Below, one piece after another: positions 34,351-47,479 of a stretch of 64,000 bases of DNA; within the stretch, counting starts at the first letter, position 1; each line of letters opens with the position of its first letter. The notes under the pieces were generated by a model. It worked only from the letters and a program-made list of their open reading frames with translations. It was not told the DNA's origin and searched no databases. The position numbers were made by a program, and so were the translations under genes. The stretch is from positions 20,729,197-20,793,196 of the forward strand of contig CM034307.1 of NCBI GenBank assembly GCA_019925795.1, in the 5' to 3' direction. The DNA is from Dendrobium chrysotoxum. Lineage: Eukaryota; Streptophyta; Magnoliopsida; Asparagales; Orchidaceae.

Positions 34351-34564
34351 CCTAAACAATGTGCTTTATCATTTATTTGTATTGATTATGTTTATGAATG
34401 TATTATGTACATTTGTAATATGTTTACATTACTTGTGTTTATTATTGTAATTTTTATTTATGTTTATGATTATTATGCTCGTAACATTTATTTATATTTA
34501 TGTAATTATTGGGAGGCCCTTGAAAAGCTTAAAAGTAGAAATCTAGATGAAAATTTATATGGTA

Positions 34565-35060
34565 ATGTATGCTCATACATCATACTATATGATCCACGTC
34601 ATATTATACAACCCTCTATTGTACAATATAAGTGATTTCCACATTATAGTTAGCTTATTAAATCTTAAAAACTGCTTAAATATTTCGCCAGTTATACATT
34701 ATATTGTACGATCCTAGTTCATACTATATAATTTGGTTTAATCAACTGTATCTAAGTATAATCATTGGAAAATTCTGAAGAAAAAATTATCATACTAAAT
34801 AATCGATATCATACTATATGATTTGACCTGGCCATATTACTGTTAGAGATTTGATGGGATGATTTAAAATAAAATAGGTCATACTCTATATGATTGAATT
34901 AGTCAAAATAGTTGATGTGATTATTTAGATTAAAATAGGTTATACTATATAATCTACATCATATTATATTGTTGACTCAATCAAAATAGCCATTGGGATT
35001 ATTTTAAATATAATAGATCATGCTATATGATTGAGATCATATTACATGATTACTTAGAGT
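34565..35060. repeat. Decayed palindrome array of copia-3
   Basis: Many variants of the 15-bp unit, now written as TCATACTATATGATC, TCATATTATACA, TTGTACGATC and similar. They occupy the same place, between pol and the envelope-like gene, as the array of copia-1. Nearly all CpG positions are lost. A pyrimidine-rich leader (CTTTCTCTCTCACC) follows, as in copia-1. Confidence 0.65.
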
Positions 35061-35167
35061 TATGGACATCTATAGGCGTGAGCTACCCCCTTTCTCTCTC
35101 ACCTTCTCTTAAGACTTCCTTTCTTACATATATCCTTTGCCGATAGTGATCTTTCTCTCTCTCAAAG

Positions 35168-35942
35168 CCATGGCAACTAAGTGATCATGCACTCTAGGTT
35201 CGATGTCTCACACTTAGTGTGATGAACATTTTAGAGTGAATGAAAATGAAGTTCATGCATATAGTACCAGAAAGCTTCAATATCCAACTCCCTTATAATA
35301 TCTTATTTCACTTATTGTCCCTCACAACCCTTACAAGCTTTTTGAATTTCATATAAATCTGAGCATAAATACCAATATGACCTCTTACAATCACTTGTGT
35401 GTAGGATACAAATAGCAATCAATGAGACCTACATGAAAACCTACACATATTATATACTAAATGTCTCACCCTACAACATATCCATCAATCTTCATTATAA
35501 TTAGTTCAAATTTAATATAAACCCTTAGGAAATCACCACTTGACCGCCATCAACTTTAGTGAGTGACCTTTTGTTGAATATATGTATCATCCAAGATGTG
35601 TTTCAACATAATGTCATCCTAAAAAGTAACCATAGATTAACATCACCCCATTACTTTTAATTATCACCTATTACTCTATGACTGGAGTTGAGTTTAATGT
35701 TGCAAATCTCCTTATCCACTGCATATAAAATCTTGACTCTATCAATAAAACTAGAAGATTAAAAAAAAAATTCATTAGGCCACATCATTACATATAAACT
35801 AGTGTGAAAGTATAGCTTATCCTACCCTCAACCTATAGATGTATGACCTATCACTTCAGCTCACTCTTTTCACATCATATATAATGAAAGGAGGAGTCCA
35901 ACATAGAGAGAAGGTGGAGATAAGAAAGAAAAACAAGGAAAG
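35168..35942 (+). pseudogene. Envelope-like ORF of copia-3, 5' part
   Basis: ATG at 35170 (MATK) in the context CCATGG. Pieces align with copia-1: DEHFRVNENEVHAY with the ADEKAYIK region, YKLFEFHINLSINTN with FEFLANIRIDLENT, and INITPLLLIITYYSMTGVEFNVANLL with IHITPLLSVVTYLIMSGTKFNEAQMV. Stops and frameshifts are frequent. The sequence breaks at 35942 where a gypsy LTR begins; the C-terminal part resumes at 54364. Confidence 0.75.
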
Positions 35943-38900
35943 TGTTATACCCCAAAATCTAATTTGGAAGAATTCTTTCTTTTATCATTTATTAGATAAT
36001 AATGAAAGCTATCTAACTTCATTTATTAGTAAGAAAATCATATATCAGTGGAAGTAAATTCTATTGATTAAGTTATCCATTTGGACATATATTCACTAAC
36101 CTAAAAAAATCATATACAATACTCAAGAATCATATAATTACAACATATCCTCCCATTCCTGAGTACAAAATAATAACTAATATAAAAAAGAAATTAAACC
36201 TAAGGAATCCTGGTCAGCCTCACACTCCTGAATCTCTTCCCTGATCTAAAATCATTTAAAACATATATAATAAGCTAAACAGCCTAGCTAATCACTAAAA
36301 TCCTATAATTGAATTCAAAGCATAATAAAAGAGTAGTATGCATGTCATCAATCAATTCATAATAGTAACAGTCATATGATCAAGAATCATCATAGAAACT
36401 ATAAAACTCACACTCAGTAGTAGTAAAATCTACAAAGAAATAAAATATATAATATAAAGTGCAGTAAAGTAATATGTAGTAAACCAGTACAGGCATCAAT
36501 TTAATGAAATAGTGACCAATCATGTCATAGGAGTACTATTCAATCAGTAAAAAAATCATATTAATCGGTAGAACCAAAGTCTCAAAAAAATTATCAGAAT
36601 CACATCAATGAATAAAATTGTATGCAAGAGTATATACCATATCCAACCATTTTATATTAGCATCAGCTAACTATATTAATCACATGCTCGATATATCTAG
36701 TATATCATATGCTCAATATATCTCCTAACTAGTAATGATAAATCATTAGACAATATCAATAATCATATTATAATAGTATTAGTATCAATGTCACCAACTA
36801 CAGTAATAGTTGGCTAGTGCTAGAATAATAGCAGTAAATTTGTATAGTAATAGTATATCAGTGGTGCAATAATAATAAGGACATAGAGTAACATTGAATT
36901 AATAATATACATTCTAGTAATCACACTAAACAAGTATAGAGTTCTAGCTTGCATGATATTTTTCCAGTAGTTAGTAATCAGTAATTGTTGGCTTAGTAAA
37001 CATAGCCATCACTCCTTGCCCATCAACACAGTAATAAATCTTTATAACTCTCAATCAGCGTATCACATGAATCAGTCGAGAATAACATCAAACTACAGTA
37101 TTTAATGGAAAGCTCGTTGACTCACCATCTTATACAGATTAGTCAGTCTCTAGCCAACATTAATAAGTTACCAACCTTTACTTGTTTTCACACATTATTA
37201 TTATCACAGTATTAAAACAATAATGACGACCAGCTATCACTAATTCACATACTAGTATTCATTCTTAAAGTTTATATAAACAATATACTTAAATAAAATA
37301 CCTACTAAGCAAAATTCATTATTGAAAAATATAGCTAAATTATAAGAAATTATGTAAAATATTATTATAAGACTTTAACTATACTATAACACTATTTTTC
37401 AAAGTCTGGATTATTTTCTGTTCAATAAAAATTGTATAAATTTTAAGATAACAAGTGAAATTTTTTTAAAAATATTCAAAATATTTATAATCCCAATCTT
37501 TATAACATATAAAAAGTTACGATGCCAAAGTTTTTCTAGTACAAAGTTATTCTCCTTTTTCAATAATAGAAATTAAAATTTAATTGGGAAATTCAAAAAA
37601 CCTTTTTATTTTTTATGAATATAAATTCAGTAATAGAACCCAAAAAACTACCAAAGCTTCCAATACAAGAACCCGAGAATTAATATGCATGCTCATTTCA
37701 ATCAATATAAATTTAGTAGCTATCAGTATGAACAACGATCGATCACTAATGATATAAACCAATATGATTAGTACATGGGAAAAGCTCATGAATTACTACA
37801 ATGAAATTCATAAATTAATATCATATAGTGAAAAGCAAATATATCAGGATAATCAATACAATATCGAGTACAACACTATTAGCTATCTTCATTATATGTT
37901 GTATATGAATCATAAATGCTTCTATCACTACTATCAATACATCACTACTATCAATGCTACAATTATATGTAAATACTTCATCAGTATGCTCAATCACTAT
38001 CATCTCTATGAATTCATTTATTGTATCATTCATGCATATAACTTTTGATGTATTGATCTTATATGCTTTCATGTATGCATCTCAATATAAGCATCAGTAT
38101 TATATGAATTTATACAATAAGAAAGAACATCCAACTTTTTTATGGTGTTTTCATCCTTCCATATGTTATCCATCATTATCTTTCAATTATTTATATTGGT
38201 CATTTACTTTGAAAAGTGGCTCTTAATAAATTAATAAAGAGCTATCACTCTCTACCCGATGACATACTCAATCAATCAGTTATAGGCTAACATCGAGAAT
38301 TATACCCAAAACATTTATTTTAAGAAAAGTTCCTCAGCCTACCCTCATATATAAGATATTATCATTTAATAGCCAACCTATATTAATTATAATGTTCGCA
38401 ACCAGCCTTCCTTGCTTATATAAAAATGTCACATTTATTATATATCATTTATATCATTTTCTATATGCAACTCAATATCATGTATGAAATGTAATAATTT
38501 ATAAAATGCATTAAAGTTTATACACTACTCATTAACTTCAAAAAATCAAAACTATCAATTTATCCAGTGAAATTTAAAAATATTATAGTTAAAATACTCA
38601 TAAAAATTATGTCAATCATATGCAAAAACTTACATGATAAAAGTTCAATAAATTAGGAAAAAATATATTTTTTTCAGTTTGAGGGAGATCAAATTCATAA
38701 AACATAAAATCTTTTAAAACAAAGATTGGATTTAGGTTATCTGCCACGATCAAAACAAATTTTGGAGTAGAACTGACAAATGAAATTGCCTCGAGCAACC
38801 TTTTCTCTTCACTAACTCTCTCTCTCTCTCCCCCCATCTCTTCTTTCCTCTCCTTTCATCCACGTTACGATGAATGAAGGGGGGGGGGGGGGACAGAAGT

Positions 38901-39165
38901 ATGGGGTGATGAGGAATATTTAATATTAAATATTTTTAAAATATGATTTAGTGTCCACTGCCATGGTGCCACGAATCCTAGCACCTTTGCATTGCATACT
39001 GAATCTTGAGTTACTGTAGAGCTAAGACCTTGATGTTGAGGCAGTGCTTTTTGGTGTCGTAACACACCCATGCTACAACGCTTGCTAGCATAGTGCCATA
39101 GTGTTATAACTCGAATTTTCATATTTTTTAAATAGATTCATTTTAGAAAATTTTAGGTTATTATA
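35943..39165 (-). repeat. Gypsy LTR copy A, enlarged or composite
   Basis: 3.2 kb, against about 1.8-1.9 kb for copies B and C. Its first ~300 bp and last ~1.5 kb align with copy C, but about 1.3 kb in the middle (36300-37610) has no clear match there. It may be two LTR copies fused by recombination or an LTR with an insertion. Contains a G(13) run at 38879 and AACGCTTGCTAGCATAGTGCC near the end. Confidence 0.6.
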
Positions 39166-39558
39166 ATCTCTCCACCTCAGAAAAATGTCATCCTCAACAT
39201 TTGCACTATCACTTCAAAGTAGTTTAAAAGAAAATGTAATAAAAAGTCATTTTTTAAAAAATTAAATTAAAAACTAAGAAGGTACAAATCATTAGTAAAT
39301 TAAATAAATTACTGATCATTGATTCATCACTCATGTCATTCAATCAATTAACTCATTCACACATCTATGCATATTGTTTAATCATACGTCATTCAATTTG
39401 CTATGTAATGATATCAATCAAGTATATACTAGTGATCAATCAAAATAAAATAAAATACTTTCTTTGGATAGAGAATTCTACAAGTGAATCTCCAAGATTT
39501 CTCCCTATTCTCCTGGTATAATAAACTATAGACTCTTGGTCATACTGGTGTTGTTATG
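39166..39558 (-). other. Polypurine tract and short internal fragment
   Basis: ATCTCTCCACCTC at 39166 is the complement of a GAGGTGGAGAGAT polypurine tract directly next to LTR copy A. The remaining ~380 bp is AT-rich with no recognisable pol sequence. Confidence 0.5.
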
Positions 39559-41417
39559 TGTCATGCCCCAGAATCTTAATTTGTAAGAATTCTACATCTT
39601 TTTATCATTTCATCATATAACCAAAGTTGAAAAATTACATTTAGGAATTACAAGTAATAAAAAATATAATTACTTCTCTACAGTTAATATTTATATTCTG
39701 ATTCATGGTCCAAAATAATATGTATAATAGCCATGATATGCACTCATAATATTACATTACTATAATTACAGTATGACTACAACAGAAAATATAAAGATTG
39801 ACAGATGTAGAAAAGAACTCCAGCCTATAGCCTCAACCTCACTTGACTGAAAGTATATAGAAGTAACATAATGAGCACATAGCCCACAGGTAACCAATAT
39901 TTACAACAGAAGGTAATACATTTATTAGAGCAGTAACCATATCTATAGCAGTCAATAGAAATAATATCATATATATCATATCATTCATGTAAAATCTTAT
40001 CATATGCATATCAATCATATCCCCATCATATATCTTATATTCATATTAGCATTTTATCAATCAAGTTCCATGTCAATCATGTCAATTAATTAATCATGTC
40101 ATTAGTCAATCTATCTTATCTATCATAGGCCATATTTTCCATTTCTATATTATATGTCATTACTATATATTTCTTGTCATGCATGCAATATCTATTATAT
40201 CATGAAATGTTATCATGTATGAATATTTGTATGGGTTCAACAAGGTAGGACATCCATTTTTAAGGTGGTGTTTTTAACATCTTTAACCCCAACTATCCAC
40301 TAGTTAGTAATCAACGTTTAATTTAATCCAAACTATCAACTAATTTATCATCAGTCCTTATCTTACCATCATTATTCATAAATCTTAAATCAACTCACAA
40401 GTGATTTTCAATAAATTATTAAGAGTATTTGCTCTCTACCCATCAACATAATCGGTCAATCAGTTACAGGCTAACTTCCAAGATCACACCATGAACTTTT
40501 TATTTAAAGAAAAGCCTATCAACCCACCCTCATATACAGGGCATTATACTTTAAGATCCAACTCATATTAATTATAGTGTTGACAGCCAATCATCCTTGC
40601 TTACATGCAAATGCTAGATTTTTATATATCAATTGAATCACTTTCTTTATAAAATACAACACATATCTTATTCATATGCATGTATTATACCCTGAAATGC
40701 TTATTATGCAAATGAATGATAATCATATACATGTTGTGTATCTCATATCTAAATTTAGAATAGTAGCACCTGATCATTTTATAGTTATTTTTTTTTGTAC
40801 ACATTTCATATAAAATGTCATATCACCCAAACCACCTAGTGAAAATCATTATGAATTAGTCAAAATACTCATAAAAATGATACCTACCATATATCAAAAG
40901 TTACACTGTGAATGTTCACTAAAATAGGAGATATTATATTTTTACCAGATTTAGGAAGGATAAATATACTAAACTTAGAATCATTGAAATCAGAAGTAGA
41001 GTATAGATCGCTTACAATAATAAAAATAGTTTTTCTAATATAAATGATAGACAATCAATCCCTAGAGGACCTTCTCTCTCTTCCCTCTCTCCTCTCCTCT
41101 CTCCATTATGTTCTTTTCCTTTATTTCCTTCCCTAGCAAGTCACAAAATAAGGGAGAAAAGGGGGTGGGGTGGCAGGGATATTTATATTAAAAATATTAT
41201 ATAAATTCATTTCAATGCCCAATTTCACAAACCCAAGACCCAAGGTTTTTATAGTACATGTCACCCCTAGAGTTACTATGGAACAGAGCCTTCAACACCA
41301 CGGTGGGATTTTATATCATCGTAGAGATATCATTGCCACTGCGCTTGCCAGCATAGCACTGTAATGCTTAACCAAAAAATTATATTTTTTTATATAAAGT
41401 CATTTTGGGTTGCTACA
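39559..41417 (-). repeat. Gypsy LTR copy B
   Basis: 1,859 bp. Starts TGTCATGCCCCAGAATC and ends GGTTGCTACA. Shares with A and C the stretches around CTCTACCC(A/G)TCA, CAATCAGTTA(C/T)AGGCTAAC, and CGCTTGCCAGCATAG. No exact target duplication was found at its borders. Confidence 0.65.
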
Positions 41418-42634
41418 TCATCGCCAAATGAGTAGGCTGTCTCTGACTCCCACTCACACCTCTCCCATCTATCATATTTTTAGATGTTATAAATATACTC
41501 GCTGATCCTTCACTGTACATCCTAGAACTAGCTATCCTCTATCTATAAGTTTGTTTAGACTATGCCCTTGATACATATCCTTATCCATGACTCTATTATG
41601 GGTAATCAACCATCTGATGCCCTTGTTATCCATATCTAAAGCACTTCAAGTGATTAAGTAACACTACCTAATATGTCTCTTTCCACATCTAAATATTTAG
41701 GTACTTTTCCTCAACCACTTTTATCATTTTCTTAAATTATTTGATCTATTTGTGCTTGATTCTTCAATTGTCCTGCTTCTAATCATATCCTTCCTGAATA
41801 GTGGAATAGCTAAATATTTTTCTACTAACCTTGCTCTCTCAGTATATTCTAAAACCTCTTAAATTCTTAAGGGTATTACGTCTCAACTTATCCTCTTCTC
41901 CTCTAAAAAATCTATAACTTTTCTCTTCTATCATCTTAATCAACTATGGGGCATATCTGGCTAATGCAGTAAATTCTACTTCATATTACATCACTATCTT
42001 TTCTTCCTACTCCAATCTTTTAAAAGCCTCTTGCATTTGTTTTCGAGTCGATGGGGATACAAACCAGTCTCTAGAAGTGCTAACAAACTCCTCCCATGTA
42101 ATCAATGAGTTCAACATGAACTACAACTTCTTTTTGCTATCCAATCTATTATCTCTCAGCTTCACCTTCAAAAAGAAATATTGCTAGTGGTACTTTCCTT
42201 CAATCTAGACACTACATACTATTAAATATTTTTTCTATCTCGAACAATCAATCTTCTACTATTAGTGCTTCTATAGGTCCCTTAAAAAATGGTGGCTTTA
42301 ACTTATAAAACATCTGTAGATGCTTGTTTTCATCACTATCCTTAATCCTTAATTGTCTGCTATGAGTGTCTCTTACAATATGGGAAACCATACTTACATG
42401 TTGTAACATACTATCAAAAGGCACTCGAGACACTTTTATACTTTATTTATTATACACATCTTAATCAATTGGATCCATTTGTATACTTATAGAATTCTCT
42501 TTGCTAATTAATTAAACATACAAGCTCAACATACATACACACATATACAATTAATCAATTAAATATACAAAAGATGAAATACATTCTACCCCACTCATAA
42601 TCAATCTTATGGAATTTAATTCTTCTGATAAGCC
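41418..42634 (-). pseudogene. gag: Gypsy gag remnant
   Basis: The minus strand gives KHLQMFYKLKPPFFKGPIEALIVED (42320-42248), the F.KLKPP.F.G signature of Ty3/gypsy gag, then a stop and frame-shifted pieces (EIEKIFNSM, TWEEFV, STRKQMQEAFKRLE, EFTALARYAP, EEKSYRFFRG). This is the capsid region; nothing of pol is left in this copy. A zinc knuckle could not be confirmed toward 41420. Confidence 0.7.
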
Positions 42635-42646
42635 TTGCTGATACCA
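42635..42646 (-). other. Degraded PBS of the gypsy element
   Basis: TTGCTGATACCA on the + strand is the complement of TGGTATCAGCAA, close to the tRNA-Met site TGGTATCAGAGC. It lies 2 bp from LTR copy C. Confidence 0.7.
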
Positions 42647-42648
42647 AA

Positions 42649-43494
42649 TGTAATGCCCCAAGACTTAAATTGGAAGAATTTCATCTTTTATCTCTTAATT
42701 AACTTACCATATCCTCCAATTTCCATTTAAAAAAAAAAGAAAAGCAAATGGAAGCAATTTCTATACATCAAAATCTTTAACTATTCAATTAATAAAAATC
42801 TAGTTTATAATACCGAGGAGATCACTTACAACATCAATCTACCACACTAACCTCCACACTATAAAAGAATTAAAAAAAATGTAGAACCAAAAGAAAACCT
42901 TAAAATTTTGATTAGCCTCACTCAACATGATCCTGATCACTTTCCTAACCTGAAATAAAAAAATCTACATAATGAGCTTACAAAGCCCAAAAGGACCCCA
43001 AAAACTACCAAAGCTTCCAATGCAAGGACCCGAGAGTCAATATGCATGATCATTTTAATCAATATAAATTCAATAGCTAGTAATATGAACAACGATCAAT
43101 CACTAATAATACGAACCAATATGATCAGTACATGTGAAAAACTCAGAAATCACTACACTAAAATTTTTAATTCAAGATTATATACTAAAAAAGGATAATA
43201 AATACAGTATTGAGTACAACACTATTAGTTATCTTCATTGTATGTTGTATATGGATCATAAATGCTTATATCACTACAATCAATACTACAGTCACATGTA
43301 AATATTACATCAATATAATCAATCACTACCATCTCTATGAATACATTTATCATATCATTCACATATATAATTTTGTATGTATCAATTATGTATGCAGTCA
43401 ATATAAGCATCATTATTATATGAATTTACATAGCAAGGTAGGACCTCCAACTATTTATGTGGTATTTTCATCCTTCCATCAGTCATCCATCCAT
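42649..43494 (-). repeat. Gypsy LTR copy C, first part (split by copia-2)
   Basis: Starts TGTAATGCCCCAAGAC. Matches LTR A at 37620-38150 (CCAAAAAACTACCAAAGCTTCCAA, GGTATTTTCATCCTTCCAT in short words) and is interrupted at 43494 by copia-2. The rest lies at 53397-54363. Confidence 0.8.
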
Positions 43495-45355
43495 TGAAAG
43501 TTCAAGTTATGGTAATTAAACCACTCGAAGCGACGAAGGCACACTAAGAGGAGGGGGAAGAGGGGGGGGGGGGGGGGGTATTGGAGTTTAAAAATTCTTT
43601 TAAAAAATTCCCTTTTGAAAATTTAAATCAAATTCCCAACTAAGAATTTAAAAGTAGATTTTTCCAAGCTGAAGCAAATAATAAACAATTTTTTTTGTTT
43701 ATAATTTTACAAAAAAAAAATTTTCTTCTTTTAATTTTCATTGTTTACTTCTTTTTCTTTTTGAATAAAAACTAAATTCAAAATTTTGGTATCACAAAAA
43801 TGTCATTTTCATTTCATATTTGCAGGAAAATGAATTTACAAGAAAGTATAGTGCAAAGATTAAAGTGTAAAAAAATAAAGAAACAAGCACACTAGAAATT
43901 TTTATAGTAATTAGCCAACTTGATCTACCCCTCCCTGAAGTCCTCCTCTCTGAGAATTACACTAAACTCTTTAATTTCTCTCCTTTTGCCCCCACAGTAA
44001 GGTGAAGAAGCTTTCACAAGAATCACTTTCACCTTTCCTCGGTGCGGTGGAGTAGCTAAATCCTTTTCACCTTTCACGATGAGGCGGAGCAGCCGAATCC
44101 CTTTCACCTTCCCTAGTGCTGCAGAGTTGTCGGTGGCCTTTTGATACGAAGAGGTTCTTCAATGAATTTCTCTCAAGTAAATCTTTGACTCATGGAGGAA
44201 GAAGATGGATATTTGCCAGAGCAACTGTGTGTAGACTCTCTCTCTCTCTCTCTCTCTCATTCCCTTATCCCACAAGGCTAATCTCTCTCTCTCAAAACTT
44301 CACCTCTCTTTCCCCCTTTCTCAAAACCCACTCTTAAAACCCTTGCTTATAGAAGACACATACTTTAACTACCAAAGAACCTTTCTCATGAAATAAGAGA
44401 TGATGAAATGGTAGGTCTCAAGAAAACTCTAATTTTTAATTTAGTTGTAACTGTTCATACAGTACGATATACAGATCATATAATATGATTAATTTAAATA
44501 TCCTTATGTAGTATTGTATGATAAATAATTTACAGGAAGATTAGTTAAAGTTTGTCAACCGATCGTATTGTATGAGTGAACAGTAGTACAATATGATTAG
44601 AATAACTTAATATCAGATCATATATGATGAACAGAAATCATCCAAAGTGCCCTCAGATGATTTAAAAAATATAATTTGATGATTGTACTGGATGAACCAA
44701 ACTTCATCCAGAGACTCCTCGAGTGACTCATACAATATAAAATAGAATCATATAGTATGATTTATAATTAACCAAATCTGATTTGATTGCTTAATTACCT
44801 AACTTAATTAGGCAATAATTTAAAAGATCGTATAATATAAATAGTTCAAATTTTAAAATTTAAATTTGCCTATTTTAAGTAAGTTTGATGTGATGGCGAG
44901 GTTTGTGGTTATAGATAATTGTCCATTATAAGGCATGGTTGTACTATACAATTAGTTATATGTGAATTTTAATTTTTCATTTAAATTAAATATTTAGTTA
45001 ATTTCTCTTTGAACTTATCATATTGTATGATTGAGATTACATAGTATGATTAATTAGAAAAATTAAAATATTCATTTTTCATTCCCCCCATGTATGTATG
45101 CACGGTTGCTAAGCTAACATAACCCTTTTTGTATTAATAGACTAAAGAAAAATAAAAATACAAACTCTTGCATAAGTTAAACATATACTACCTAGTCTTT
45201 AGTCATGATTCTTTAATGGTGTTTGATGTATGCTGAACTAGAAATATTAGTACACATAGAAAATATATGAAATAACAAAATATAGGTGAAACTAAATACT
45301 AGCCAATAATGTTTGTTATCTTCTAAACACAAACCCAGGCTCTCGGATTGCAATA
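43495..45355 (-). repeat. 3' LTR of copia-2
   Basis: 1,861 bp, + strand start TGAAAGTTCAAG and end GGATTGCAATA. Contains a long G run (43562-43578) next to the complement of the CACCCCCCC motif of copia LTR ends, a (CT)n tract at 44237, a TATA-like complement near 44345 and decayed palindromes at 44455-45055. It matches 51553-53396 along its length with many substitutions. Confidence 0.85.
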
Positions 45356-45699
45356 ATCTCCCTTTTTTTATGATAGCAAATATTGTTGGTTAAATTATAA
45401 GTTAATTTTATTTTTCTCTTAAGTTCTTCCCTTTATTAAGTGATTTTTACATTATTAAAAGCTAGGGAGAGATAAAATTTTTATTTATTTATTTTATTTT
45501 ATTTTTTAATTTTAATTTTAATTTTTATTAAATTATATAATGCTGATAATATAAGCACAATAAGCACTGAAGACAAAGAACACTACACTAATAAAAATAG
45601 TTAAAATAACTAAAATAATACAAAACCAACAACAACCTACTCCTTTTTGATATCACCAAAAAGTAGAGCTACGAACAAAGCACTACAAAGAAAAAAGTG

Positions 45700-46826
45700 T
45701 AGAAAATAAATAAACCATAATAAACAAATAAAAAAACACAAAGCACAACTACTCTTAGGATGGTCCCTAATTAGGTAGTGGCACTAGTAGTTGAATGTAA
45801 TGGTGGTTTGCAAAAAATTGATTGTTGAATTACTAGCAGTCCTCCTTGTGCTGCTATTTTAACTACTCCAAACGCTAAGTTGACTGCTCTATATGTGAAT
45901 TGACTTTTAACTTGAGCCGAGTTAAATGCTTTATCCAAGAATCCTATGGTTAGATGTACTCAATACGTGGGGAATCCTATGGTGGTCCTCCCCTGCTTCT
46001 ACTTGCTCTTCTAAATTTGATATGTCTACTGGGGCCAGTGATGCTCACCATACATAATATAAAAAGAGTAATTGGTGATGAAGATAGGAAGATGGTTAAG
46101 CTGTGCAGGATAGGTCAGGTTATATTTGGTTTCTAGGATATATCAATGATGTGTCCCAGAGCTAAGTTTTTCTTTCATCAAAATTGTAGACTCTTAATGG
46201 ATGTTGGATTTTTAATGTATCTAAGGATCATGTCACATGCATTAAACTGTGTGCTCAACATGGAGTAGCAGGAGACTAGTGATAGAAGAGGAGTGATATT
46301 AACTCGGTCACCAGCATTAGGTATAATGTTGTTCCAAAGAACATGTTGATGACATGGTAGTTAAGGACTAAGGAACTCACTAAGGGTTAGTGGTGAGGTG
46401 TAGGGGAGTTCCTAACAAAAGTGTTAACTTGGGTCAAATTATAATCTAAAGATCAGGAAATAAAATTTGGAAAAGGGCTGGTATTTAAAAGGTGAGGATA
46501 CTCATGAAGGTCATCCAAGGTGATAGGGACTCGTCGTTGACAAACTTATAACTGAAGACTAGTACAGTTAGAGGTGACACGAAGATTTGCAAAAAACTCT
46601 AATAATAGCTTGGTGTGGTATGGAAAAGTAAGGAAAATGATGAACTGAGTGTAGAGGTAGTAAATAGTTCAAGTACCAAGTAAGAGAGATTTTCTTGATT
46701 AAGAATTTTTGAATTAGTGATGGAGGCTCCTCTATATTAGATATTGGCATCTTCATCCTCCTCACATTGGAACCTAGAGTCCACCCTTAGGTGGAGTTCT
46801 GCAGGACCGTGCTTCGGTGGAGCCAC
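45700..46826 (-). pseudogene. Envelope-like ORF of copia-2, decayed
   Basis: The start codon position is now GTG (46826). An early stretch RFQCEEDEDANI resembles RFLSAADEKAYI of copia-1, and the open piece 46765-46568 (PSLIQKFLIKK, HHFPYFSIPHQAIIRVFC) follows the copia-1 pattern LTFPFHSELLFEFLA. Further pieces are too decayed to align with confidence. Its order downstream of the TATA box is the same as in copia-1. 45356-45700 is the non-coding 3' part with a degraded polypurine tract. Confidence 0.55.
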
Positions 46827-46910
46827 TAAGATTTTTGTGAGGAAATAGAGCTTAGAGAAAAGTGGGAATTTGGAACTTTGAAGTGTGTATGAAATGGCTA
46901 ATTTCCCTTC

Positions 46911-46919
46911 CCTTTTATA
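46911..46919 (-). promoter_or_regulatory. Internal TATA box of copia-2
   Basis: TATAAAAGG on the minus strand, about 93 bp upstream of the former start codon of the envelope-like gene and directly downstream of the decayed palindrome array. Spacing is close to the 86 bp in copia-1. Confidence 0.55.
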
Positions 46920-46924
46920 GATCA

Positions 46925-47235
46925 GGGCTGATCATATTGTACGATAGGTGGTTCATACAGTACAATAAGATCAGTCCAAAACTTCTCATCGAGAACGTAT
47001 AATCAAAGGTAAAAACATATAGTATGATTGAGTATCATCCAGTATGATTAGTATAAAATTCATCATCCTGAGGAGTCGTTGGTATGATTGTTGACCAAAA
47101 GATATCATACAGTATAATGAGTAATTTATACAATACAATCAATAATAATGAATCATCCAGAATAGTTAACATGATAATAATTGGGGACAACAATTAAATC
47201 CTATGTGGATCTTACAGTATAATGAGTGCATCGTA
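46925..47235. repeat. Decayed internal palindrome array of copia-2
   Basis: Variants such as ATCATATTGTACGAT, TTCATACAGTACAAT, CATATAGTATGATTGA and ATCATCCAGTATGATT occur between pol and the TATA box. The position matches the copia-1 array. Confidence 0.65.
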
Positions 47236-47479
47236 CAATATAAAGTGAACATAATTTTAAGGTTTGATGTATAAAGATCCGGGGAAAATTCTACAAGCTA
47301 AAACATACACACCAATAATCATCATTTATAATAGATATAAAATAATTTTGATAAAAATAAAATACATAATATAAACATAAAATAAACAAACACACAAATA
47401 TGCAATAAAAATAAAATAAGCAAATAAACTTACTTCAACTTACTTCTACCCCAACATATATGCATGAATATCAAAAACA

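Noticed and set aside
38879..38892. G(13) run, and a longer one at 43562-43578, as G-quadruplex signals
   Set aside because: They sit at C-rich LTR-end motifs (CACCCCCCC) that vary in length between copies, so they are most simply homopolymer slippage in dead LTRs.
38616..39122. Minus-strand frames of 73-85 codons, also seen at 53948-54320
   Set aside because: They fall within repeated gypsy LTR ends; similarity between them reflects LTR homology rather than a conserved gene.
43925..44107. Minus-strand frame with GEKDLATPPHRGKVKVI, repeated near 52010-52219
   Set aside because: It is R/U5 sequence of the copia-2 LTRs with counterparts in the copia-1 LTR in another frame; not a gene.
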